Source: a virus
IMG/VR virus record: IMGVR_UViG_3300046516_000692
Coordinates: 1-25,555 of that record
DNA length: 25,555 bases
Reading direction: 5' to 3' (one strand)
Shown here: in pieces, positions 14,658 to 22,780 of the stretch
Position numbering within the stretch: position 1 is the first letter of the stretch
Layout: the number at the start of each line of letters is the position of its first letter
Made by a program: the position numbers and the translations under genes
Notes under the pieces: generated by a model
Told to the model about the DNA's origin: nothing
Database searches by the model: none
Seen by the model: the letters and a program-made list of their open reading frames with translations, nothing else

Positions 14658-15628
14658 TGGCCGTTGCAGCAGGCATAGGCGCGGCCGGCTCGCTCCTCGG
14701 TGGCATTGCCGGCGGGATCGGCGCGAAGAAGGCCGCCAAGACGCAGGCAAAGGCGGTCAAGCAGGGCATCGCCCAGCAGGCCGGGCAATTCGCGGTCACC
14801 CAGGGCAATATCCAGCCATGGGTCTCGGCTGGCAGGACTGACCTCGGCGGCATCCAGGATCTGTTGGGCTTCGGCGGGTCGAGCGGGCAGGGAAGCGGCG
14901 CAAGCCCGGCCGACCAGGTCAGGTTCCTCGTCGCCAACACGACCGGCAAGACCCATGCCCAGATCGCCCAATGGCTGGCGGCCAATCCCGACGCCAGCCC
15001 GGACAGCCAGCTGTCGGCGATCTCGTCGATGGCCGATCCGAACGAACGGGCGCGCTGGCAGGAATACGCCAACGCCAGCCCCTATGTCCCCGCCGGCACC
15101 GCGCAGAGCGCCGGCCAGGCGCAGCAGGCGGCGATCGACAATCTCAAGGCATCGCCGCTGTTCCAGTCGCTCTACGGGACCGGCCAGGACACGATCCTGC
15201 AGAACGCGACGGCGACCGGCGGCTTGCGCGGCGGCAACACCCAGAACAGCCTGGCGCAATTCGGTTCGGGCCTGCTCGCCCAGGTGATCCAGCAGCAACT
15301 GGCCAACCTCGGCACGGTCTCGGGGCAGGGGGCCCAGGCCGGACTCGGGCTTGGTCAGATCAGCCAGGGCAACGCCAACGCGCAGTCGGCGGGCTACAAC
15401 AACCTTGGCGCGGCCCAGGGTGCTGCGGCTGCGTCGCCATGGTTGGGGATTGCCGGGGCGCTCCAGAAGATCGGCGGCCAGGGCAACAGTCTTGCCAACC
15501 TGTTCGGCGGCGGCGGGGGCGATCCTAACAGCTTCATCGGCACCAATAACGGCTTTAACAGCTACCCGTCCGGCAGCATCGCAACCGATCCGACGTTCCA
15601 GAACCTGATCAGTAGTTTGCCCCGCTGA
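14657..15628 (+). CDS. Ejection (DNA transfer) protein, P22 gp7-like
   Basis: This 323-aa, Gln/Asn/Ala/Gly-rich protein has a glycine-rich hydrophobic N-terminus (MAVAAGIGAAGSLLGGIAGG). Its central-C region resembles P22 gp7 in composition and pattern: QNATATGGLRGGNTQNSLAQ (gp7: 'AATGGLGSTATSNQLA'), LANLGTVSGQGAQAGLGLGQ and ISQGNANAQSAGYNNLGAAQ. P22 gp7 is one of three proteins ejected with DNA to form a conduit through the envelope. The hydrophobic N-terminus fits membrane insertion. Its place between the GNAT-like gene and two larger internal proteins completes the 14-7-20-16 order. It is coupled by TGATG on both sides. Confidence 0.82.
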   Translation: MAVAAGIGAAGSLLGGIAGGIGAKKAAKTQAKAVKQGIAQQAGQFAVTQGNIQPWVSAGRTDLGGIQDLLGFGGSSGQGSGASPADQVRFLVANTTGKTHAQIAQWLAANPDASPDSQLSAISSMADPNERARWQEYANASPYVPAGTAQSAGQAQQAAIDNLKASPLFQSLYGTGQDTILQNATATGGLRGGNTQNSLAQFGSGLLAQVIQQQLANLGTVSGQGAQAGLGLGQISQGNANAQSAGYNNLGAAQGAAAASPWLGIAGALQKIGGQGNSLANLFGGGGGDPNSFIGTNNGFNSYPSGSIATDPTFQNLISSLPR

Positions 15629-17613
15629 TGGCGACCGATCTCAACCAGCTGCTGACGACGATCGCGGGCCTGACCGGGGCGGACAAGTCGTCGCAGGACT
15701 ATGCGGCGCAGAACCAGCAGATCCAGAGCAACGACCAGATCCTGCAGATCAACCGCATGAAGATCGCCGACGCGCAGCAGGCGCAGGCCGACGACCAGCA
15801 ATTCCAGCAGGATCTCGGCGCATTTAACGCGGCGCCAACGCCGGACGGGCTGTGGAGGCTCGCCGCAGCCCACCCGGACAAGGCCAAGGGGCTCGTCGAC
15901 GCCAACAAGATGAAGGACGACGCGCAGGCAGCGGCGGACTTCCACACGGGCGCGCAGATTTATTCGGCCGCCCTGTCGAACAGCCCCGAACTGGTCAAGC
16001 GGCTGATCACCGACCGCCGTGACGCCGAGAAGCAGGCAGGCCTTCCGACCGACGACCTCGATGGCCTGCTGACCGAGTTCGACACCGACCCGAAGTCCGC
16101 GCTCACCATGGCGAAAAGCACCGCGCTGGGCGTGATGTACAGCCACAACCCGGAACAATACGCCAAGGCGTTCAATATCGGTGACAAGGGCGACGAGTGG
16201 ATCTCGGTGGGCGATGGCACGATTGTCAATAAAAGAACCGCCGAGGCGAGGAACGTCGGCGGCCCGAAGATCGAATGGCACAAGGACGCGAATCAGGTCG
16301 AGCACCCGTTCGCGATCGACCGGGGGGCCGGCGCGGTGTCTCCAGGCGGGGACGGTACGTCGCCAACAGGCTCCGGGGGCGGCGGAGATGATGTCGACAA
16401 CTATTTCAGGGGCGTCGTTGCTGCGGAAGGCGGGACCAACTCTGACGGCAGCTTTCGGACCTCGCGAAGGGGGGCGATTGGCCCAGCCCAGCTAATGCCT
16501 GCGACGATTCCGGAGGCCGCGCAATTAGCCGGCGTTGATCCCGAACTGGTCAAGACAGACACCGCAGCCAATCTCGCAGCCGGCAGGGCTTATTTCCAAA
16601 AGCAGCTGTCGGACTTCGGCAATCCGGCCCTGGCGGCGGCGGCCTATAACGCCGGTCCCGGTAACGTTCGGGATGCGATCAAGAACGGCAAGTCGGGATG
16701 GCTGCAACGCCTTCCTGCCGAGACGCAGGCGTATGTCCCAAAAGTGATGGTTGCTGCCCGTGGAGGCGGCAGCGCGGCCACACAGGGCGGCGGAGCGCCC
16801 TTTGGCCCCGGAATACGCCAGCTGGACACCACGCCCTGGGCGACAACGGCGGATGCGCTGCTGACACCGGAGGAGCTTAAATATTATTCCGAATCAGTGG
16901 CAAATGGGGGTGATCTTCCAACCCTCGGCATGGGGAAGGACGCCGCCAAGGTCAGGCGGCAAATTCTCGCGCAAGCCGCCGACATCAACATCAACCGCAA
17001 TATTGGCGGGACGCAGGGCAATCTGCTGAAGGCAGATCTCAAGGCAAACACCCGCTCGCTTGGCGATCTCACGAAGCTGCGGACGAATGTCGAGGCCAGC
17101 GAGCGCACCGCCTCGCTCAATATGGACCAGGTACTCAAACTCGCGCCCAAGGGCGTGGCAGGCGGCGTTCCGCTGTTCAACAAATGGATTCAGGCCGGCC
17201 GCCGCGCCATCCCCGGCGATGCCGACCTGGCGGCGCTGGATACCGCGATGACGACGGCGGCAAATGAATATGCCGCGGTGATGACGCGACAGGCCGGGAG
17301 CGGCGCTCCAACATCGGACACGGCTCGCGCGGAGGCACATGGTCTCCTCCATAGCGCGCAGAACCTTGGGGCGATCAGCAGCACCATCCGCCAGATGAAG
17401 ATCGACATGGCGAACCGGAAGCACTCGCTTTCGGAGCAGGACCAGATCCTGCGGGGCAACATCATGGCGGGTGCGGGAAGCGCGATTCCTAGGGGCGCTG
17501 GGGGAGGCGCGGCTCTACCGCCCGGTATCCCTGCCGGTGCCCAACGGGGCGGCAAGACGCCTGACGGTCGCCAGATCTACGTCGTCAACGGCCAGAAATT
17601 CGTGGCCCAGTAA
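15628..17613 (+). CDS. Ejection protein with lytic transglycosylase (SLT) domain, P22 gp20 position
   Basis: This is a 661-aa protein. Residues 1-235 are helical and charged, including a Gln-rich coiled-coil-like segment (AQNQQIQSNDQILQINRMKI). A Gly/Ser/Pro linker near 240-250 leads to a soluble lytic transglycosylase domain at about 255-375: GVVAAEGGTNSDGSF with the probable catalytic Glu267, then RGAIGPAQLMPATIPEAA and AAAYNAGPGNVRDAI (Tyr340). The remainder is helical, with a final PPGIPAGAQRGGKTPDGRQI-type short beta tail. SLT domains cleave murein; in internal virion proteins they let the ejection apparatus cross peptidoglycan. It is coupled by TGATG/TAATG to the genes on both sides. 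Confidence 0.88.
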   Translation: MATDLNQLLTTIAGLTGADKSSQDYAAQNQQIQSNDQILQINRMKIADAQQAQADDQQFQQDLGAFNAAPTPDGLWRLAAAHPDKAKGLVDANKMKDDAQAAADFHTGAQIYSAALSNSPELVKRLITDRRDAEKQAGLPTDDLDGLLTEFDTDPKSALTMAKSTALGVMYSHNPEQYAKAFNIGDKGDEWISVGDGTIVNKRTAEARNVGGPKIEWHKDANQVEHPFAIDRGAGAVSPGGDGTSPTGSGGGGDDVDNYFRGVVAAEGGTNSDGSFRTSRRGAIGPAQLMPATIPEAAQLAGVDPELVKTDTAANLAAGRAYFQKQLSDFGNPALAAAAYNAGPGNVRDAIKNGKSGWLQRLPAETQAYVPKVMVAARGGGSAATQGGGAPFGPGIRQLDTTPWATTADALLTPEELKYYSESVANGGDLPTLGMGKDAAKVRRQILAQAADININRNIGGTQGNLLKADLKANTRSLGDLTKLRTNVEASERTASLNMDQVLKLAPKGVAGGVPLFNKWIQAGRRAIPGDADLAALDTAMTTAANEYAAVMTRQAGSGAPTSDTARAEAHGLLHSAQNLGAISSTIRQMKIDMANRKHSLSEQDQILRGNIMAGAGSAIPRGAGGGAALPPGIPAGAQRGGKTPDGRQIYVVNGQKFVAQ

Positions 17614-20600
17614 TGGCAGATCCGGCCACGAACCTGGTTCCCTATGACGGGCCGGTGGTCGCCGATGACACCGGGGCTGATCCGGCACCTGCGGCCAGTT
17701 CGTCCATCCCCGCTGGCTGGCACGTCGAGACCATCCCGGACCATAACGGCGTGCAGCGGCAATATGCCGTTAGCCCGGACAACAAGGCCATGGTCGCGCT
17801 CAGCGGTATTGGCAGCGGTGCTGCCGGGGCGGGCACTGGCGATACGGGAACTGGAACTGCGCCCCCCACAACCGCAACCGCAGGCCAACCGACGGGCCAG
17901 GCGTCGCCCCAGCTTGTGCCATATGACGGCCCGGTAATTCCCGAGGATGCGCCAGCGCCGCCGCCGCACAGCTGGCTCGACGAACTCGCCATCGGCGGGC
18001 GGGCGGCGGTCAAGGGCATCGACAATATCGCCCAGATGATGGCGACGGGCGGCGGCCCGCTCAAGGCCGGCGTCGATCTCGCCCATGCGCTCGGCGTCGA
18101 CCCGACAAGCCTGCTCGACCTGGCGGGCGTGGCCAAGCCGCAAACCGACAACGAAAGACTGGCAAGCGAGGCGATCACGGGGGCAGCGACAGCCGCGCCG
18201 TTTGCCATGGTCGGCGGCCCAGTCCTTCCTGTGCTTCTGGGTGGCGCTGCTTCTGGTGGTGCCGGCGAAGGCGCGCGGCAGGCAGGTTACGGCCCGCTCA
18301 CGCAATTCGCCGTTTCGGTGCTCGCGGGGACGCCCTTCGCGCTTGCCCCTGCGGCCGGGCGCGTCGCGGCAATTCCATTCCGGCATCTGGCCGAAAACAT
18401 TGGCGAATCTGGCGCGGAGGCACGCGCATCCAGCATCCTCCAGGGAGGCGCCTACCGCCCGATCGACGAGATCGTCAGCAACATCGAAAACCGGCCGACC
18501 CCGGTTTCCGGCTCACAGCCATTGCTGGCCGAGGTCGCGGGCGATGAAGGCCTGGCCGGCGTCGAGCGCGGCCATCTGAATACTGCGCCGCCGAACCAGG
18601 CGGCGGCGATGAGGGAGCGCCAGGCCGCGAACGCAATCGCCCGGACGACCGCGGCAAGCGAGGCGATGGGCGAAGGCTCGCCCCAAGCGATACAGGATTA
18701 TGCAGCGGGCGAGATGACCGCTGCGGAACAGGCAACCGCCAGGCAGCAGACGGCACGTCAGGCGGCGACAGAAGGCCGCTTGGCAACAGGTCGTGAGATC
18801 GCAACCAGGGCGCGGCAGGAAGCCGAAACCGGGCTTGCCGGCCGTGTCGAGCAGGTTGGGCAGGCCGCTGAGCGCGATGCCACGGGCGCAGCGGCCAGAA
18901 CCGCCTTTGACGCGGCCTATGAGGCCGCCAAGGGCAAGACCCGCGGAGCCTATGCCGCGGACGCCCTGAACCAGCGGACGCCCATCACCATCCCGCGCGC
19001 GGTGTTCCAGAAGCTGCTGAACGCGGCCGATGATTTCTATGGCGACGGCGGTGGCGAGATCCCGGCCCGGCTGCAGGCGATCATCAGCGACATGGCCGCC
19101 GAGAACTCGACCATCCGCACGCTGACCAACGTCGACCGCCGGCTGGCTGACTTCGCTGGCGAAGCGCGGATGGCGGGGCGCAATGCCGAGGGGGCCTTCG
19201 CCGAGCGCCTTCGCGGCGACCTCGGCGACTTCGTCCAGAAGGCCGCGCCCAAGGAATATCGCGACGCGCTTGCCGCCGCCAAGGCGATCCGCGCCGAGCA
19301 GGGCAGGATCTTCGAGACCGGAGACGTTGCCAGGAACTTTGCCCGCGACCGCTACGGCAACCCGGTCGTCGGCGACAACGCGCTGGCAAGCAAGCTGGTC
19401 GGGGCAGGCCCGGCGGGGGGCGATACCGCCGACAGGCTTATTGCCGCAGTCGGGCCGGAACATGCCGAGAGCATTGTTCGGCAGGAACTGCGCCGGGTCG
19501 TCGAGGAAAAAGGCGTGGAGACCGCCGCGCAGGCCCGCGCTCTCAGGGTTCGTTACGGCGAGGTCGCGCGCCGCTTTCTCGGCGTCAGAGCCGATCTGGA
19601 GCGGATCGAGCAGGCAGCGGCCGAGCATGATGCGGCGCGCGGCGTCGAGACCAGCGCACAATCCGCCAGGCCGACGCCAGAGGAAGCCGCCGCTGGCAAG
19701 GAACGCGCAGCACTTCACGACGCCATTCTGAAAACCCCGCTGGCGCGCGTGGCTGATCCGGCGGTCGATCCGAGTTCCTTTATCGGGAGCCTGCTGAAAC
19801 GCGCCGACAAGGGCCGGCAATTCCAGTTCCTGGTCCGCCAGGTCAAGGCGATTCCTGACGCGCTCAACGGCGTCCGCCGCGCGCTCGGCGACTACATCGT
19901 CGAAGCCGGCAAAGGCCAGAACACGACCGCTGTCGGTGAGAACATTCCGTCGCTCGCGAACACCCGCAAGGCCATCGCAACCGTCCTGACGCGCGGCGGA
20001 GATGCGCTGACGGGGCAGCAAAAGCTGGTTCTCAGGAAGGTGGCGCGAGAGCTTGATTCCGCCAATTTTGCCGCGACCATGGCGAAGCCGGTCGGGTCCG
20101 ACACGGCAATGAACACGAATTTCGCCAAGTTCCTCGACATGGTGCCTGGCGTACCGAAGGGGGCCAGTTCGATCATCAGCAAGGTGATGGCAGCGATGAA
20201 TGGCGGCAATCAGGTCAAGGAGCTGCTGACGCAGGCCATTCTCGACCCGGACTTCGCGGTCACGCTGCTCAAGCGGACGACCCCGAAGCACTGGGATCAG
20301 GTCAAGGCCGGGCTGGCGCAGGGCCGCAAGACGATGGCGGCGTCCGTCGCTAGCCGCCCACTACCAATTCCGGCGAACGACCTTGCGGGCGCTGTTGGGA
20401 ACCGCCTTAATCAGGCTGGCCATCTAGCCCAGCCAGTAGCCGCTGAGAACAAAGACAATAACGGGAAGAAACCACCACAGCAGCAGGGCGGCGGCACTGG
20501 TCCTAATGATTCTGGTGGTGGTCAAGACATCTCCATGGGCGGTGTTCAAATAAGGCATACACTCTATCCGGGTGAAGACGCATTCTTTAAGGCTCATCCA

Positions 20601-20924
20601 AAAACCGCAGGCATGGCGGCCGATGATGGCAAGGTCATCCTGAACCCGTACAGCAGCCTCTCGGACACCGAGAAGCAGGCGGTCGTGAGGAATGAAACTG
20701 CTCGCGTGCTGATGCGCCAAGGCAAGATTTCGCCACCTGTTTTTGATCTCACGCCCGAGCAGCGGCAGAAGTTCGCTGGTTATTCAAGCAACATCAACGA
20801 CGTCAAGCAGACGATCGCAGCCAGAATTCTGTCAGGCGATCCATCCGTGCCGTCGCCGACATCGGACCAGTTGGCATATGTCGCCAAGCTCAGAAAATCC
20901 ATGGCCGGCAAGGGGGCCCGTTGA
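17613..20924 (+). CDS. Large ejection/internal virion protein, P22 gp16 position
   Basis: This 1103-aa protein has two copies of a short motif, VPYDGPV, at residues 9-15 and 102-108, separated by a linker rich in Gly, Thr and Ala. A probable membrane-active Gly/Ala region follows (TAAPFAMVGGPVLPVLLGGA near 190-212, then TQFAVSVLAGTPFALAPAAG), and then a very long helical body rich in Ala, Arg and Glu. The last ~140 residues form a separate module (HTLYPGEDAFFKAHPKTAGM, VILNPYSSLSDTEKQAVVRN, TIAARILSGDPSVPSPTSDQ) seen in internal proteins of several podophages. The DNA encoding the linker and this module, from about 20400, is lower in GC, suggesting a swapped domain. The large size and last place in the 7-20-16 trio support an ejection function. 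No catalytic motif was seen. Confidence 0.82.
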   Translation: MADPATNLVPYDGPVVADDTGADPAPAASSSIPAGWHVETIPDHNGVQRQYAVSPDNKAMVALSGIGSGAAGAGTGDTGTGTAPPTTATAGQPTGQASPQLVPYDGPVIPEDAPAPPPHSWLDELAIGGRAAVKGIDNIAQMMATGGGPLKAGVDLAHALGVDPTSLLDLAGVAKPQTDNERLASEAITGAATAAPFAMVGGPVLPVLLGGAASGGAGEGARQAGYGPLTQFAVSVLAGTPFALAPAAGRVAAIPFRHLAENIGESGAEARASSILQGGAYRPIDEIVSNIENRPTPVSGSQPLLAEVAGDEGLAGVERGHLNTAPPNQAAAMRERQAANAIARTTAASEAMGEGSPQAIQDYAAGEMTAAEQATARQQTARQAATEGRLATGREIATRARQEAETGLAGRVEQVGQAAERDATGAAARTAFDAAYEAAKGKTRGAYAADALNQRTPITIPRAVFQKLLNAADDFYGDGGGEIPARLQAIISDMAAENSTIRTLTNVDRRLADFAGEARMAGRNAEGAFAERLRGDLGDFVQKAAPKEYRDALAAAKAIRAEQGRIFETGDVARNFARDRYGNPVVGDNALASKLVGAGPAGGDTADRLIAAVGPEHAESIVRQELRRVVEEKGVETAAQARALRVRYGEVARRFLGVRADLERIEQAAAEHDAARGVETSAQSARPTPEEAAAGKERAALHDAILKTPLARVADPAVDPSSFIGSLLKRADKGRQFQFLVRQVKAIPDALNGVRRALGDYIVEAGKGQNTTAVGENIPSLANTRKAIATVLTRGGDALTGQQKLVLRKVARELDSANFAATMAKPVGSDTAMNTNFAKFLDMVPGVPKGASSIISKVMAAMNGGNQVKELLTQAILDPDFAVTLLKRTTPKHWDQVKAGLAQGRKTMAASVASRPLPIPANDLAGAVGNRLNQAGHLAQPVAAENKDNNGKKPPQQQGGGTGPNDSGGGQDISMGGVQIRHTLYPGEDAFFKAHPKTAGMAADDGKVILNPYSSLSDTEKQAVVRNETARVLMRQGKISPPVFDLTPEQRQKFAGYSSNINDVKQTIAARILSGDPSVPSPTSDQLAYVAKLRKSMAGKGAR

Positions 20925-21763
20925 TGCAAAAGCTAGGCAACCCCGTCCCGCTGTTCCTCGACGCCACCGGCCGGCTGCTCGACGGCGGCAAGATCTTCGT
21001 CGGCGTGCAGGACGGCGACCCCGAGACCAACCCGATCGCCACATTCTTCGACAGCGCGCTGACTATCCCCGCCGCCCAGCCGATCCGCACCCTCGGCGGG
21101 TTCATCGTCAACGGGGTCAACCCGGCTTCGGTGTTCATCGCCGAAGAGGACTATTCGATGCGGGTCTACGACAGCCTCGATAACCTCGTCGAATACTCCC
21201 CGTCGGTCTTTGCCCCAGGCGCTTCGTTCCAGCCGCTCGATCCCGACCTGACCGCCATCGCGGCGCTGACCACGCAGCCCTATGGCCGGTCGCTGCTGAC
21301 CGCCGACGGCAGCGATCCGTTCGTCACCGAAGCCGGCACCCAGGTGCTGACCAACAAGACCCTGACCAGCCCGACGCTCAACGGTGCGACGATCAGCGCC
21401 GGCACGGTGCTCAACGACTCAGGCACGATCAGCGCGGCCTCGCCGGGGTTCCGCGGCCTGCCGCCGAGCTCGCAGACGCCGGGGTCGACGATCACGCTGG
21501 CGCTGGCCGACGCCGGCAAGTCGATCCCGAACACCACCGGCGGCTGGATCATCCCGGCCAATGCCGCGGTCGCCATCCCGCCGGCATCGGTATTCATCCT
21601 CTATAACGACAGCGGTTCGGCCCAGACAGTCGCGATCACCATCGACACGCTGCGCCTGCACGGCAGCACGTCGACGGGGACGCGAACGGTCGCGGCGCGC
21701 GGCCTCTGCACGCTGATCAAGGTGCATGCCACTGAATGGGTGGCGACCGGCGACGTTACCTGA
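20924..21763 (+). CDS. Tail spike/fibre protein with P22-tailspike-like head-binding domain
   Basis: This 279-aa protein has an N-terminal ~100 residues resembling the head-binding domain of P22 tailspike: NPVPLFLDATGRLLDGGKIF, VGVQDGDPETNPIATFFDSA, QPIRTLGGFIVNGVNPASVF and DYSMRVYDSLDNLV. P22 has 'NGKIYIGKIDTDP ... VSQPIIINAAGYPVYNG ... HSMAVYD' in the same order. The rest holds tail-repeat segments (LDPDLTAIAALTTQPYGRSL, LTNKTLTSPTLNGATISAGT) and a small beta domain, but no beta-helix enzyme. It may be an adaptor to which longer fibres attach, or a short spike. The ATG at 20924 overlaps the previous stop as TGATG; a TTG at 20921 is an alternative start. Confidence 0.82.
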   Translation: MQKLGNPVPLFLDATGRLLDGGKIFVGVQDGDPETNPIATFFDSALTIPAAQPIRTLGGFIVNGVNPASVFIAEEDYSMRVYDSLDNLVEYSPSVFAPGASFQPLDPDLTAIAALTTQPYGRSLLTADGSDPFVTEAGTQVLTNKTLTSPTLNGATISAGTVLNDSGTISAASPGFRGLPPSSQTPGSTITLALADAGKSIPNTTGGWIIPANAAVAIPPASVFILYNDSGSAQTVAITIDTLRLHGSTSTGTRTVAARGLCTLIKVHATEWVATGDVT

Positions 21764-22158
21764 TGACCGGCATCCTGGCGATCACGGCGAGCGGTCTAGC
21801 CACCTCCTTTACCGGCGTGCTGACGGTCGGCAGCGGCTTTATCGGGAGCAAGTTCTATTCGTCGACGGCTTACGGCTTCGGCACCGCGGCCTCGACTTAT
21901 GGCGCTTTCGGCTCGCTGGCCCCGGCCAGCTGGCGCGGCTTTCCCATCGTCGCGATCTACATGGCCGACAGTGCGGGCGTGACGACATTCGAGGTCACAG
22001 GCGATGCCACCGCGTTCCACCCGGTGCTGACCGCGGGCGGGGTCAACCAGGCGCTCGGCGCGGGGTCGTTCGGCGGCGGCTTTACCACCTGGCAGAGCGC
22101 CAGCACGGTGGCCGACCCGTTCTTCGGCCAGACCAATGTCGCGATCGGGATCTCCTGA
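21763..22158 (+). CDS. Hypothetical beta-rich fibre-associated protein
   Basis: This 131-aa protein begins MTGILAITASGLATSFTGVL and is rich in Gly, Ser, Thr and Phe. It has a periodic strand pattern and the closing segment QSASTVADPFFGQTNVAIGI. It is probably a small beta sandwich, perhaps a tip or accessory domain encoded separately from the preceding spike. The start is the ATG overlapping the spike stop (TGATG). No family is recognised, and no membrane segment or catalytic motif is evident beyond the mildly hydrophobic N-terminus. Confidence 0.75.
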   Translation: MTGILAITASGLATSFTGVLTVGSGFIGSKFYSSTAYGFGTAASTYGAFGSLAPASWRGFPIVAIYMADSAGVTTFEVTGDATAFHPVLTAGGVNQALGAGSFGGGFTTWQSASTVADPFFGQTNVAIGIS

Positions 22159-22159
22159 C

Positions 22160-22303
22160 ATGGACAAGGCAGCAGAGGCCGAAGTGAAGCAGGCCAAACC
22201 AGCCCCGGAGGAAAAGCCGGACAGGGTCATCGAACGCCGCGCCGACGCCCGCAACCCGGGCGGCGTGCGCGTCGAGGTCTTTCACGCGCCCAGGGACCTC
22301 TGA
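22160..22303 (+). CDS. 47-aa charged microprotein
   Basis: This small ORF starts 2 nt after the previous stop and overlaps the next gene as TGATG. Its sequence is hydrophilic (MDKAAEAEVKQAKPAPEEKP, ADARNPGGVRVEVF) and looks like an N-terminal disordered part plus a short strand. Without it the operon would have an unexplained 144-nt gap. Coupling on the 3' side and the absence of stops support it as coding. Function is unknown. Confidence 0.65.
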   Translation: MDKAAEAEVKQAKPAPEEKPDRVIERRADARNPGGVRVEVFHAPRDL

Positions 22304-22776
22304 TGCTGATCCGCACCTTCCGCTACCCGGTCGTCAGGGTCGATGTGGTCACGCTTCGACCGGATGAGGTGGTCACCTTCAATACCCAGGAAGCTGGCCA
22401 CCCCTATGGCACGATGGTCGTGGCCGGTGGCCTCGCGCCTGCGGACGACCCGCACGCCCAGGCAGAACTGTTCAAATGGAAGACGCCGCCTGGCTGGGAG
22501 TTCTTCGCCGACTGGCACACGCAGCGCGAGCATCGGTTCAAAGCCAGCGCGATCGGCGCGCAATGGGTCTGCCTGTCGCGCACCCGCAATGCCGACCGCA
22601 GCATCCAGCCGCGCATGATCGCCGGCAACGGCACATTGCCCGTGGGCTGGGGCATGGTCGTCGCGGAGGGGACCGTCAGGGTCGCCGGGCAGGCCGGCGG
22701 GCAGGGCAATTACTTCGCCCCGCGCGATGCCGATGTGGTGATTGCCGGCGCCGCCCATGTGCTGCTGGTGCGTTGA
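22303..22776 (+). CDS. Hypothetical 157-aa protein, last gene of the late operon
   Basis: The protein starts MLIRTFRYPVVRVDVVTLRP and has alternating strand-like segments with several Trp (PPGWEFFADWHTQREHRF, GTLPVGWGMVVAEGTVRVAG), ending in AGAAHVLLVR. The pattern suggests a cupin-like or jelly-roll beta fold, but no metal-binding motif is clear. It follows spike genes, so a spike-maturation or receptor-binding accessory role is possible. The start overlaps the 47-aa ORF stop (TGATG). Its stop is only 4 bp from the end of the convergent minus-strand cluster. Confidence 0.78.
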   Translation: MLIRTFRYPVVRVDVVTLRPDEVVTFNTQEAGHPYGTMVVAGGLAPADDPHAQAELFKWKTPPGWEFFADWHTQREHRFKASAIGAQWVCLSRTRNADRSIQPRMIAGNGTLPVGWGMVVAEGTVRVAGQAGGQGNYFAPRDADVVIAGAAHVLLVR

Positions 22777-22780
22777 GTAA

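Noticed and set aside
13710-14750. 346-aa minus-strand frame covering the integrase-domain and GNAT-like genes
   Set aside because: No recognisable domain and shadow-type composition. Both plus-strand genes have family features and ribosome sites.
18513-20291. 592-aa open frame on the minus strand opposite the large ejection protein
   Set aside because: High GC lowers stop frequency in this frame. The sequence is Arg/Leu/Gly-rich without domains and mirrors the coding phase of the plus-strand gene.
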